Part shown: positions 25,629 through 34,066 of the stretch, piece after piece
Layout of the letters: the number at the start of each line of letters is the position of its first letter
How positions within the stretch are numbered: the first letter of the stretch is position 1
Source of the DNA: Lentzea atacamensis
GTDB lineage: Bacteria > Actinomycetota > Actinomycetes > Mycobacteriales > Pseudonocardiaceae
DNA length: 64,000 nt
Direction of reading: 5' to 3'
Assembly (NCBI RefSeq): GCF_003269295.1
Contig: NZ_QLTT01000001.1
Span: 1,755,635-1,819,634, forward strand
The notes under the pieces: model-generated
What the model was told of the DNA's origin: nothing
Database searches by the model: none
What the model saw: only the letters and a program-made list of their open reading frames with translations
Position numbers and translations under genes: made by a program

Positions 25629-27624
25629 GCACGTCCGTCCACCGTCCATCCGGGAGTGGCAACACCGTGTCCTGCCACCCCGTGCGAGCCAGGGTCACCG
25701 GCAACCGGGTCGCCACCGCGATCACGCCGGATCGTTCGAACGCCAGCACGTGCTCCGCGGCCGGGCCCTCGGCGCGCAACGGCCGATAGCCGTGCAGACC
25801 GCGGGCGCGGACCTGCAGGGCCTTTCGCACGACGAGGAGCTTCGCCGCGCCCGAGTCGTCGACCTCCGGCAGCCAGCCGTCGTCGATGCGGTCCAGCAGC
25901 TCCCGGCGCACCGCGTAGTCGACAGGCCGGCGGTTGTCCGGGTCGACCAGCGAGAAATCCCACAGCTCGGTGCCCTGGTAGACGTCGGGCACACCCGGCG
26001 CGATGAGCTGGACCAGCTTCTGCCCCAGCGAGTTCGACCAGCCCGGCGCCTTGATCCGCTCGGCGAACGCGGCGACCTCCGGCTCGTTCAGCACCTTCGA
26101 GGGCCACGCGGCCACCTCGGCGTCGAACTCGGCGTTCCGGTCGACCCACGACGTTTTGATCTTGGCTTCGCGGGACGCCTTCTCCAGGTACTGGCCCAGG
26201 CGTTCCGCGGTGATCGGGAAGGCGCCGACGAGCGACTGCCACGCCAGGCGGTTCAGCGTCGGTTCGGAGAGACCGTGCTTCGCGGACATCGCCGACTCGA
26301 ACGCCAGGTACTCCTCCGGCATCTCGGCCAGCACCGCGAGCCGCGCCCGCACGTCCTCCGACCGCTTGGTGTCGTGCGTCGACAGCGCGGTCATGGCGTC
26401 CGGGGTCTGCGCCTCACGGGCTGCCGCGCGCTGGTGGAACTCCTCCACCGGCAGACCGAACCGGTCCGGTGCGCCGCCGACCTCGTTGAGCGCCACGAAG
26501 TTCGTGTACCGGTAGAACGCCGTGTCCTCGGTGCCCTTCGCGACGACCATGCCGGACGTCTGCTGGATCCTGGTCGCCAGCTCGCCGTGCGGATCGGCGC
26601 GGACCTGCTCGTCGAGCGCGCGCACCGCCGGTGATTTGCTCAGCCGTACCGCGGTTTCCCAGTACCGCGAGCCTTCCGGCAGGTACGACCGGTACACCGG
26701 GAAGTTGACCATCACCTCGGCGACCGCCGCGCACGCGTCCTCGAACGGCACACCCTGCACGAGCCGCGCGATCCGGCGCACCTCCGCGACCAGGATCGAG
26801 TCCGCGACCTGCTGCCGGGACGCGTGCTCGACCTCGTGGAAGTCACCCGCGAACGCGTCCGTGGGCGCGATGAACACACCGCAGACCTCGCGCAACGCGT
26901 CGTAGCCCGTGGTGCCGTCGACCGGCCAGCTCTGCGGCAGCGGCTCGTCCGGCCCGAGGATCTTCTCCACGACCAGCCAGCCGTCGAAGTGCTCGCGCAG
27001 CCGCCGGAAGTACCCGCCGGGATCGGCGAGCCCGTCCGGGTGGTCGACGCGCAACCCCGTGACCCCCCACGACAGCACCTCGCGGTGGGTCGCCTCGAAC
27101 ACCTCGGGATCCTCGACCCGCACCGCCGCGAGCTCGGTGATGTCGAAGAACCGCCGGTAGTTGAGCTCGGTGTTGCCGCGCCGCCAGTCGACCTTCAGGT
27201 GGTGCTCGTGGACCTCGTCGTCCGAGGCTTCCGCGAGCACCGGCAGCAGGACCTTGCCGGACGACCAGTCGATGTCGAAGTACCGCGCGTACTTCGACGC
27301 CTGACCGTGCGCGAGCACGTCGTCCCACCACGGGTTCGGCACGACCATGTGGTTCGGCACGATGTCGACGACGAGCCCGAGGCCGAGCTCCGACAGCCGT
27401 TCCTGCATCGCCTTTCGCCCGTCCTCGCCACCCAGCTCCGGCCGCGCACGGGTCGGGTCCACGACGTCGTAACCGTGCGTGGAACCCTCGCGCGCGTCGA
27501 GCATCGGCGACGCGTACAGCGCGCCGACACCGAGTCGCGCCAGGTAGTCCGCGATGCCGGTGGCGTCGGCGAAGGTGAAGGACGGGGTGAACTGGACGCG
27601 GTACGTGGAGGAGGGCGCGCCCAT
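25552..27624 (-). CDS. treY: malto-oligosyltrehalose synthase
   Basis: This 690-residue GH13 enzyme turns the reducing-end alpha-1,4 bond of maltodextrins into alpha-1,1, forming maltooligosyl-trehalose for TreZ. Family marks are STYRVQFTPSFTF at the N-terminus, YASPMLDAREGSTHGYDVVD, IVPNHM, GLRVDHPDGL (nucleophile), VEKILGPDE (acid/base) and STHDTKRSEDVRARL. It is slightly shorter than the usual 750 or so residues. The ATG shares a base with the treX stop (TGATG), so translation is coupled. The long open frame upstream of the ATG is antisense or within treX and is rejected. Confidence 0.94.
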   Translation of the reverse strand: MGAPSSTYRVQFTPSFTFADATGIADYLARLGVGALYASPMLDAREGSTHGYDVVDPTRARPELGGEDGRKAMQERLSELGLGLVVDIVPNHMVVPNPWWDDVLAHGQASKYARYFDIDWSSGKVLLPVLAEASDDEVHEHHLKVDWRRGNTELNYRRFFDITELAAVRVEDPEVFEATHREVLSWGVTGLRVDHPDGLADPGGYFRRLREHFDGWLVVEKILGPDEPLPQSWPVDGTTGYDALREVCGVFIAPTDAFAGDFHEVEHASRQQVADSILVAEVRRIARLVQGVPFEDACAAVAEVMVNFPVYRSYLPEGSRYWETAVRLSKSPAVRALDEQVRADPHGELATRIQQTSGMVVAKGTEDTAFYRYTNFVALNEVGGAPDRFGLPVEEFHQRAAAREAQTPDAMTALSTHDTKRSEDVRARLAVLAEMPEEYLAFESAMSAKHGLSEPTLNRLAWQSLVGAFPITAERLGQYLEKASREAKIKTSWVDRNAEFDAEVAAWPSKVLNEPEVAAFAERIKAPGWSNSLGQKLVQLIAPGVPDVYQGTELWDFSLVDPDNRRPVDYAVRRELLDRIDDGWLPEVDDSGAAKLLVVRKALQVRARGLHGYRPLRAEGPAAEHVLAFERSGVIAVATRLPVTLARTGWQDTVLPLPDGRWTDVLTGRPAPESLASLLDRYPVALLTRG

Positions 27625-29729
27625 CAGCCCACCCTCTGCAGCACGACGAGCGACCGCGCGGTGAGGGTCAGCTGCCCGCCCGCGACGACGGGCTTCTCCC
27701 CGTTGCCGATGTGGCCGGTGGTCGTGTCGACCACCACCCTCCACTCAGGACCGTACTCGGCATCGGGCAACGTCACCTCGATGTCCTCGTGGTGCGCGTT
27801 GAAGGCCATCAGGAACGAGTCGTCGACCACCCGCATGCCGCGCGCGTCGAGGTCGGGAATGCCCTCACCGTTGAGGAAGATGACGATGCACCGGCCGAAG
27901 TCGTCCTCCCAGTTCTGCTCGGTCATCTCCTCGCCGGACGGGGTGAACCACGCGATGTCGCGCAGCTCCTCGCCCTTGCGGATCGGCCGGCCCGCGAAGA
28001 ACCGCTTGCGCCGGAAGACCGGGTGCGCCTTGCGGAACGCCGCCAGCGCCGAGGTGAACTCGACCAGCTCGGCGTTGGTCTCCAGCAGCGACCAGTCGAC
28101 CCACGACACCTCGTTGTCCTGGCAGTACGCGTTGTTGTTCCCGTTCTGCGTGCGCCCGAACTCGTCGCCGTGCAGGATCATCGGCACACCCTGCGACAAC
28201 AACATGGTCGCCATCAGGTTGCGCCGCTGCCGTGCCCTCAGCTCCAGGACTTCCTCGTCGTCCGTCGGCCCCTCGACACCGCAGTTCCACGACCGGTTGT
28301 GGCTCTCGCCGTCCTGGTTGTCCTCGCCGTTGGCCTCGTTGTGCTTCTCGTTGTACGACACCAGGTCGTTGAGCGTGAACCCGTCGTGCGCCGTCACGAA
28401 GTTGATCGACGCGTACGGCCTGCGCCCGTCGTCCTGGTAGAGGTCGCTGCTGCCGGTGATCCGCGAGGCGAACTCGCCCAGCGTCGCGGGCTCGCCCCGC
28501 CAGAAGTCGCGCACGGTGTCCCGGAACTTGCCGTTCCACTCCGTCCACAGTGGAGGGAAGTTGCCGACCTGGTAGCCGCCGGGCCCGACGTCCCACGGCT
28601 CCGCGATCAGCTTGACCTGCGACACCACCGGGTCCTGCTGCACGACTTCGAAGAAGGTGGCCAGCCGGTCGACGTCGTAGAACTCGCGGGCCAGCGTCGC
28701 CGCGAGGTCGAACCGGAACCCGTCGACGTGCATCTCGGTGACCCAGTACCGCAGCGAGTCCATGATGAGCTGCAACGTGTGCGGCGTGCGCACGTTGAGC
28801 GAGTTACCGGTGCCCGTGTAGTCCATGTAGAACTGCGGATCGTCCTCGACCAGCCGGTAGTACGCCTCGTTGTCGATACCGCGCATCGACAACGTGGGCC
28901 CGAGGTGGTTGCCCTCGGCGGTGTGGTTGTAGACGACGTCGAGGATGACCTCGATCCCTGCCTGGTGCAGGGCCCGCACCATGCCCTTGAACTCCTGCAC
29001 CTGGTTCAGCGGCAACGCCGAGTAACCGTCGTGCGGCGCGAAGAAGCCGATCGTGTTGTAGCCCCAGTAGTTGCTGAGCCGCCGCTCGGCCAGCGTGTGA
29101 TCGCTGATGAACTGGTGCACCGGCATCAGCTCGACCGCCGTCACGCCGAGCTTCGCGAGGTGGTCGATCATCACCGGGTGCGCGAGCCCGGCGTACGTGC
29201 CCCGCAGCCGGGGCGGGATCTCGGGGTGGTCGATGGTGAGGCCGCGAACGTGCGCCTCGTAGATGACGCTCTCGTTGTACGGCGTCTTGGGCAGCCGGTC
29301 GTTCGTCCAGTCGAAGAACGGGTTCACGACCACGCTCTTCGGGACGTGCGGCGCCGAGTCGGTGTCGTTGCGCTCGTCCGGCGCCCCGAACTTGTACCCG
29401 TACAGCGCCTCGTCCCACGCCAGGCCGTTGGAGATGGCCTTGGCGTACGGGTCGATCAGCAGCTTGTTGGGGTTGCACCGGAGCCCTCGCGCGGGGTCGT
29501 GCGGGCCGTGCACGCGGTACCCGTACCGCTGCCCAGGCCCGACGCCGAGCAGGTAGCCGTGGTGGACGAAGCCGTCCACCTCCGGCAGCCTCACGCGTGT
29601 CTCGGTGCCGTCGTCGTCGAACAGGCAGAGTTCGACGTACTCCGCGACCTCGGAGAACAGGGCGAAATTGGTGCCCACGCCGTCGTATCCAGCGCCTAGC
29701 GGGTAGGGCCTTCCAGGCCAGGGTCGCAC
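27624..29729 (-). CDS. treX: glycogen debranching enzyme
   Basis: This 701-residue GH13 isoamylase-type enzyme (GlgX/TreX) removes alpha-1,6 branches to supply linear maltodextrin to TreY. It has an N-terminal CBM48-like region beginning RPWPGRPYPLG, the barrel motifs DVVYNHTAEGNH, VDGFRFDLA (nucleophile), LIAEPWDVG (acid/base) and INFVTAHDG, and a C-terminal beta domain. The GTG at 29729 follows GAGGAG; a GTG four codons earlier is less likely. The upstream neighbour is a TnpB gene whose stop lies only 18 bases away, so the native promoter has been displaced or lies inside the tnpB 3' end. Confidence 0.93.
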   Translation of the reverse strand: MRPWPGRPYPLGAGYDGVGTNFALFSEVAEYVELCLFDDDGTETRVRLPEVDGFVHHGYLLGVGPGQRYGYRVHGPHDPARGLRCNPNKLLIDPYAKAISNGLAWDEALYGYKFGAPDERNDTDSAPHVPKSVVVNPFFDWTNDRLPKTPYNESVIYEAHVRGLTIDHPEIPPRLRGTYAGLAHPVMIDHLAKLGVTAVELMPVHQFISDHTLAERRLSNYWGYNTIGFFAPHDGYSALPLNQVQEFKGMVRALHQAGIEVILDVVYNHTAEGNHLGPTLSMRGIDNEAYYRLVEDDPQFYMDYTGTGNSLNVRTPHTLQLIMDSLRYWVTEMHVDGFRFDLAATLAREFYDVDRLATFFEVVQQDPVVSQVKLIAEPWDVGPGGYQVGNFPPLWTEWNGKFRDTVRDFWRGEPATLGEFASRITGSSDLYQDDGRRPYASINFVTAHDGFTLNDLVSYNEKHNEANGEDNQDGESHNRSWNCGVEGPTDDEEVLELRARQRRNLMATMLLSQGVPMILHGDEFGRTQNGNNNAYCQDNEVSWVDWSLLETNAELVEFTSALAAFRKAHPVFRRKRFFAGRPIRKGEELRDIAWFTPSGEEMTEQNWEDDFGRCIVIFLNGEGIPDLDARGMRVVDDSFLMAFNAHHEDIEVTLPDAEYGPEWRVVVDTTTGHIGNGEKPVVAGGQLTLTARSLVVLQRVG

Positions 29730-29747
29730 GATGCTCCTCACAGACTG

Positions 29748-29960
29748 TCAGCTACCTGACGGACGGGACGGGGACCCTGTCCGCCTACTGTCTCGCGCCG
29801 ATCCCAATCGGCGGTCCTCGTCTGACACGGTCGCCCGGTGCGAGGTGAACGCTTCACGACTACTAGCCCGCGGGGCGCAGGTCTTACAGTCAGCTCCACG
29901 TCCGTTCGAGCCGGATGGTTCCGGGTCTCCGGCTACCCCGGTACCTGTCGTGGTGCTCGC
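29748..29960 (-). ncRNA. candidate omega-RNA scaffold at tnpB 3' end
   Basis: In IS200/IS605 elements the guide RNA is made from the 3' part of tnpB and the adjoining right end. Here the corresponding stretch contains several short stems, including gtcag/ctgac at 29747-29760 across the tnpB stop. The guide would then come from the bases next to treX. This is inference from family knowledge; no right-end boundary could be fixed. Confidence 0.3.
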
Positions 29961-31187
29961 CGCGAGTGCGGCGAGGTTGCGGGCGGCGTTGAGATCGCGA
30001 TCGATGTTCAACCCGCACGACTCACAGCGGAACACCCGGATGTGCAACGGCAGCTTGGTTTTCACCACGCCACAATCCGAGCACGTCTTCGACGACGGAA
30101 ACCAGCGGTCGGCCACGACCAGACGACTACCCCGCCACCGCGTCTTGTACGCCAGCTGTCTTCGGACCTCCGTGAACCCGGCATCAGCGATCGACCGCGC
30201 CAACCGGCGGTTGCGCAACATCCCGGCCACGTTCAGATCCTCGACCACGATCGTGCCGAACTCGGTCGCCAACGCCGTCGTCAACTTGTGCAGTCCATCA
30301 CGCCGCACATTCGCAACGCGGCAATGGAGGCGGTTGCGGCGCTGGTTCGCTCGTTCCCACCGCTTCGACGGCCTCGCACCAGTGCGCCTGTCCGGCCCGC
30401 ATCTTCGCGACACCTTGCGCGAGATGCGACGCAGCGCTGTCGACTCACGAACGAAGTGCTTCGGGTTGAGCACGAACCCGGCTGCGTCAGTCACACCGTG
30501 GAGCGGCCGGGACAGCACTGCAAGGTGCGCGACGCCCAGATCCACACCGACCACCGCATCCGGCTGGGCAGGTGGCGGGTCATTGCGCTGAACCTCGCAG
30601 GTGAATGCACAGAACCAGCGACCACCCTCGACGCAGACCGTCGCCGACATGACACGGGCTGTGCCAGCCTCGATCCGCCGGGCGAGCTTGCGGGTCGACT
30701 CGTACGTCCGGATCCGGCCCAGCTTGGGGAGTGTCACGTGGTGACGGTCAGGCTCGACACGGATACCTCCGGTGGTGAACCGGCACGACCGGCGCGCACG
30801 GCGCCTCGACTTGAACCTCGGAAACTGGACGGTCGGACCTGTTCGCTTGCCAGTACGAGAGTCAGTCCAGTTCTTCAACGCCAGTGCAAGCCTGTAAAGG
30901 CCTCCGCTGTACGCCTCCTTCGAGCACTCCGTCCACCAGGGTGCAACCTCGTGCTTCGCTCGGTTCCAGATCCACAGCAACGAACAGTGCGACCACTGCA
31001 GCGCTGGAGTGAGAGCCTCGGGTGCGATGCCACAGCTCTTCTCGGCCTGGCGCTGGTCCATGACCGCCTTGACCAGCGCCAGGCCCCAGTTGAATGCGAA
31101 CCGCGCAGCACCGCAGTGCGCGGACAGGGCCCGCGCCTGTGCCGGAGTCGGGTCCAATGCGAACCGGTAGGCCTGGTGGACGATCAC
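29748..31187 (-). CDS. tnpB: TnpB RNA-guided nuclease (IS200/IS605-type), no TnpA
   Basis: This 479-residue TnpB starts with MIVHQAYRFALDPTPAQ. RuvC acidic residues are intact at D216 (GVDLGVA), E316 (VVEDLNV) and D398 (IDRDLNAARN). The zinc-finger cysteine pairs are C369/C372 and C388/C391. TnpB proteins cut DNA next to a short target-adjacent motif using a guide RNA from the element's right end. The nuclease appears complete, with a long C-terminal tail (about 75 residues after RDLNAARN) that in relatives overlaps the guide-RNA scaffold. The GTG at 31187 begins the conserved N-terminus. No tnpA lies in the window, so it is a solo or domesticated copy. It stands 18 bases from the treX start in the same orientation. 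Confidence 0.92.
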   Translation of the reverse strand: MIVHQAYRFALDPTPAQARALSAHCGAARFAFNWGLALVKAVMDQRQAEKSCGIAPEALTPALQWSHCSLLWIWNRAKHEVAPWWTECSKEAYSGGLYRLALALKNWTDSRTGKRTGPTVQFPRFKSRRRARRSCRFTTGGIRVEPDRHHVTLPKLGRIRTYESTRKLARRIEAGTARVMSATVCVEGGRWFCAFTCEVQRNDPPPAQPDAVVGVDLGVAHLAVLSRPLHGVTDAAGFVLNPKHFVRESTALRRISRKVSRRCGPDRRTGARPSKRWERANQRRNRLHCRVANVRRDGLHKLTTALATEFGTIVVEDLNVAGMLRNRRLARSIADAGFTEVRRQLAYKTRWRGSRLVVADRWFPSSKTCSDCGVVKTKLPLHIRVFRCESCGLNIDRDLNAARNLAALAASTTTGTGVAGDPEPSGSNGRGADCKTCAPRASSREAFTSHRATVSDEDRRLGSARDSRRTGSPSRPSGS

Positions 31188-31308
31188 ACTCCGAACCCTA
31201 CGAGCAGGCACCGACAATTCCCGGCCCGCTACAGGAAGGTTCTCACGAGAGTGGGAGCGGCTTAAGTCGAACGTGTGATCGTCACCAATCAGCTGCTACC
31301 GCGTGCAG
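31188..31308. other. tnpB upstream region with an IS605-end-like motif
   Basis: No gene was found here. On the plus strand at about 31232-31265 there is the hairpin tctcacgaga followed by gtgggagcggcttaag, which resembles the right-end consensus (gtgggagcggttcaa) of actinomycete TnpB elements but sits on the wrong side and strand for the tnpB here. It may be the end of an older or nested element. Confidence 0.3.
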
Positions 31309-31611
31309 TCACACCCTTTCGTGTGCCAGCACGAGCTGCCCACGTGCGGCCGTGAGCAACGTGCGGGCTTCCTGGATCTCGCAGTACTTCAGGTGCTCAC
31401 AGGCAGCCTCCGCGCAAGCCAGCGCGTTCTGCAGGGCGATGTTGCCGTCCACGGGACCCGCGTCCCGCAGCGCGTCACGCAGTGACTCCTCCGCGCGCCG
31501 TGCCCCGACCACCGGGTCGCCGAGCGCTTGTGGTCTCACCGCGGCGAGAACCTGCTCGACGGCCAGTTCAAGCACGCCGGTTGGTGTCCGCGTGCTCACG
31601 GCTGAGCTCAT
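31309..31611 (-). CDS. small helical hypothetical protein
   Basis: This 100-residue protein starts MSSAVSTRTPTG. It is alpha-helical, with two cysteines in the C-terminal part (ALACAEAACEHLKYCEI), and lacks signal peptide or membrane segments. I do not recognise a family. The ATG at 31611 has GGAGGTGG 8 bases upstream; the frame is open six codons further from a TTG. It stands between malQ and the tnpB insertion on the same strand. Before the insertion it may have directly preceded treX. Codon pattern and ribosome binding site support it as real. Confidence 0.6.
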   Translation of the reverse strand: MSSAVSTRTPTGVLELAVEQVLAAVRPQALGDPVVGARRAEESLRDALRDAGPVDGNIALQNALACAEAACEHLKYCEIQEARTLLTAARGQLVLAHERV

Positions 31612-31707
31612 CTGGTACGCCACCTCCAAAACAGGGGTCGTGGTCCGCCGTCGGGTGACGGCCTCAGAGTACTCCGCAGGTCCATGACCTGCCGTTACGC
31701 AAAAGTT

Positions 31708-33522
31708 TCATCTTCCACGGCTGCGCAGCGGACGGGTGATGTCCCGGACGCGCGGAAAGAAATCCTCCAGGGCGACCGGCAGGGGGATTCTCCAGTTCGG
31801 GTGCTCGTCGATCGTGCCCGGCACGTTGGGCTGCCGGGTTTCCCGCAGAGCGTCCTGAGGTGAAGTCAGGACCAACGCGCAGGGTGCCTGCGCGAGCAAC
31901 TCGTGGGCGCCGGCGACCCGGTCGGAGGCGTCGATGCCCTCCTGGCGCATCAGCGCGTCGAAGTCGGGGCCGTCGGGGCCCGCGAAGAACGTCGCGGCGG
32001 TCGGGAGGTCGTGCGTGGAGATGCTGGCCATCGCCTTCGGGTTCCACTGCGACGGCGGGACCAGCGGATGCCCCTCCGCGTAGTAGTCGCGCTGGAAGTA
32101 CAGAACGGCGCTGGTCAGCATGCCGTTCTCCGCCAACGTCTTCGTGACGACCGGCTCGACGGTGCCGAGGTCCTCGCCCACGACAACCGCACCCGCGCGG
32201 TAGGCCTCCAGCGCCAGCACGCCGAGCATCGCGTCGGCGTCGTAGTGGACGTAGGTGCCGCGTGACGGCGGCTCGCCCGGCGGGATCCACCACAGCCGCC
32301 ACAGGCCGGCGACGTGGTCGATGCGGATGCCGTCGGCGTGCTTCAGCACGCTGCGCAGCACCTGGCGGAACGGGCGGTAGCCGGTCTCGGCGAGCTTGTC
32401 CGGGCGCCACGGCGGCAGGCCCCAGTTCTGGCCGTCCGCGCTGAACGCGTCGGGCGGGGCGCCGACCGCGACGTCGATGGCGAACGCCTCGGGGTCCGCG
32501 AACGTGTCCGCGCCGCCGGGATCGACCCCCACCGGGAGGTCGTGGATGACACCGACGGACATGCCGGCCTCGTGCGCGGCGAGCCGGACGTCCTGGAGCT
32601 GGCGGGTGCAGAGGTGCTGGAGCCAGGCGTAGAACGCGACGCGCTCGGCCGGGGCGCCGGCACGATCGGCCGGCCACTCGCGCCAGTCCTTGCCGTGGAT
32701 CTCGGCGAGCGCGCAGTACGTGGCGAAGGCTTCGAGGCCGGCGTCCATCTCGATCTCGCCGCCGGGGAACAGCAGCTCCAGCGCCTGCTTCTTGGCGTCC
32801 CAGATCGCGTCGTAGTCGATCAGGTCCTGGTTGGCGGGCCTGAGGTCGCGGATGAGTTGCCGGGTGCGCGGGCAGGCCTGCAGGAACTCCGCGGTGTCGG
32901 TGACGCGCAGGTACAGCGGGTTGACGAAGCGGCGGCTGGTCGGCGAGTACGGCGAGCGTTCGACCGGGTGCGTCGGCGCGGGTGCCTGCACGGGGTTGAC
33001 GAGCACCACGCCCGCGTCGAGCTCCAGTGAGGACCTGCGCGCGATCGTGGCGAGGTCGGCGAAGTCGCCCATCCCCCACGAGTCCTTCGACCGCGCCGCG
33101 TAGAGCTGCAGCATCCAGCCCCAGGTGTGTGGCACGTCCGGCAACGTCCTCGGCGCGACGGCCAGCGTGATCGTCTGGGACGCGGTGACGACGCGGTGCC
33201 AGCCCAGCGGCAGGCTGTCCGGCAGGTGCCGCTCGACGTCGAAGACCGTGCCGTCCTCCAGCTCGACGGTCGCCGGGCCGCGCAGGTCGTACGTCTCGTA
33301 CTCGCGGATCACGATCGTCGGCGGAAGCGTTTCGACGGCCCGGCGCTGCTCGATCTTGGCGAGCTCACGCGCCACGGAGTCCTCAGTGGACGCATCGACG
33401 CCGAACTGGGCGAGGACCTTGATGACGACCGCGGTGTCGACGACGACCTCTTGCTGGTCCGCGTTCTCGTACCGAGTGGCAACGCCCCAGGCGTCCGCCA
33501 GTCGCGCCACCGACTCCTCCAC
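31708..33522 (-). CDS. malQ: 4-alpha-glucanotransferase (amylomaltase)
   Basis: This 604-residue GH77 enzyme transfers maltodextrin segments between chains and recycles short glucans. Catalytic regions are visible as ADGIRIDHV (nucleophile), VVGEDLGT (acid/base) and SISTHDLPT. VGVIHDLPVGVDPGGADTF and QNWGLPPW are further GH77 signatures. It belongs to the same glycogen/trehalose island as treX, treY and treZ. The GTG at 33522 has a TAGCTT box 6 bases ahead, suggesting a leaderless start, while GGAGGAG just inside could instead serve a GTG at 33510; the choice is open. Confidence 0.92.
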   Translation of the reverse strand: MEESVARLADAWGVATRYENADQQEVVVDTAVVIKVLAQFGVDASTEDSVARELAKIEQRRAVETLPPTIVIREYETYDLRGPATVELEDGTVFDVERHLPDSLPLGWHRVVTASQTITLAVAPRTLPDVPHTWGWMLQLYAARSKDSWGMGDFADLATIARRSSLELDAGVVLVNPVQAPAPTHPVERSPYSPTSRRFVNPLYLRVTDTAEFLQACPRTRQLIRDLRPANQDLIDYDAIWDAKKQALELLFPGGEIEMDAGLEAFATYCALAEIHGKDWREWPADRAGAPAERVAFYAWLQHLCTRQLQDVRLAAHEAGMSVGVIHDLPVGVDPGGADTFADPEAFAIDVAVGAPPDAFSADGQNWGLPPWRPDKLAETGYRPFRQVLRSVLKHADGIRIDHVAGLWRLWWIPPGEPPSRGTYVHYDADAMLGVLALEAYRAGAVVVGEDLGTVEPVVTKTLAENGMLTSAVLYFQRDYYAEGHPLVPPSQWNPKAMASISTHDLPTAATFFAGPDGPDFDALMRQEGIDASDRVAGAHELLAQAPCALVLTSPQDALRETRQPNVPGTIDEHPNWRIPLPVALEDFFPRVRDITRPLRSRGR

Positions 33523-33627
33523 AGGTACAAGCTATGTCACAGCTCGGTCGGCATTACCAGAGCAAATGGTCCCTGGTCACCCGAAGGGTGCAGACCTGTT
33601 GGGATGCACACTCTCGGATGCATTTGC

Positions 33628-34053
33628 TTAAACATCCGATGCTTCTGCCGGAATCGCCACGACAGCCTCCACCTCGACCAGAAAGTCGGGCCCGAACAAC
33701 GCCGCGACCTGAACCAGCGTGCTCGCCGGGTTGTGCACTTCTCCCAGCGCGGGCCGCAGAATCTCGTCACGCACGTCACGAATGGTCTGAACCTCCGACG
33801 CATCAAGCACGTACCAGGTGAACTTGATGACATCCGACCAGTCGGCGCCGATTTTTCTGATCACGTGATGAAGATTGCTCAGCGCCTGCCGGGTCTGGGC
33901 GCCCAGGTCGTCGACCCCGACCACGCAGCCCTGCGCGTCGACCGCGACCTGGCCGGAGACGAACGCGAGCTTTCCGGTGACCGTCACGGCGTGGGCGTAG
34001 CCGGGGGTGTCCGGCAGGTCGGGCAGTTCGGTCAAGCGCTCTTCGACGGGCAT
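33628..34053 (-). CDS. RidA (YjgF/UK114) family protein
   Basis: This 141-residue RidA-type protein belongs to a family that hydrolyses reactive imines such as 2-aminoacrylate, usually as a trimer. Family features are KLAFVSGQVAVDAQG, the pattern QTRQALSNLHHVIRKIGADWSDVIKFTWYV, and a late VEVEAVVAI. The usual substrate-binding arginine of true RidA (RxAVG...E near residue 105) is replaced by NPASTLVQVAAL, so it may belong to a RidA-like subfamily of unknown substrate. It lies 13 bases after the LacI stop on the same strand, probably co-transcribed. Confidence 0.8.
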   Translation of the reverse strand: MPVEERLTELPDLPDTPGYAHAVTVTGKLAFVSGQVAVDAQGCVVGVDDLGAQTRQALSNLHHVIRKIGADWSDVIKFTWYVLDASEVQTIRDVRDEILRPALGEVHNPASTLVQVAALFGPDFLVEVEAVVAIPAEASDV

Positions 34054-34066
34054 GCGTTCACCGTAC

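Noticed and set aside
29748..31187. Nuclease-dead TnpB-like repressor (TldR)
   Set aside because: All three RuvC acidic residues and the four zinc-finger cysteines are present, so the protein should be active.
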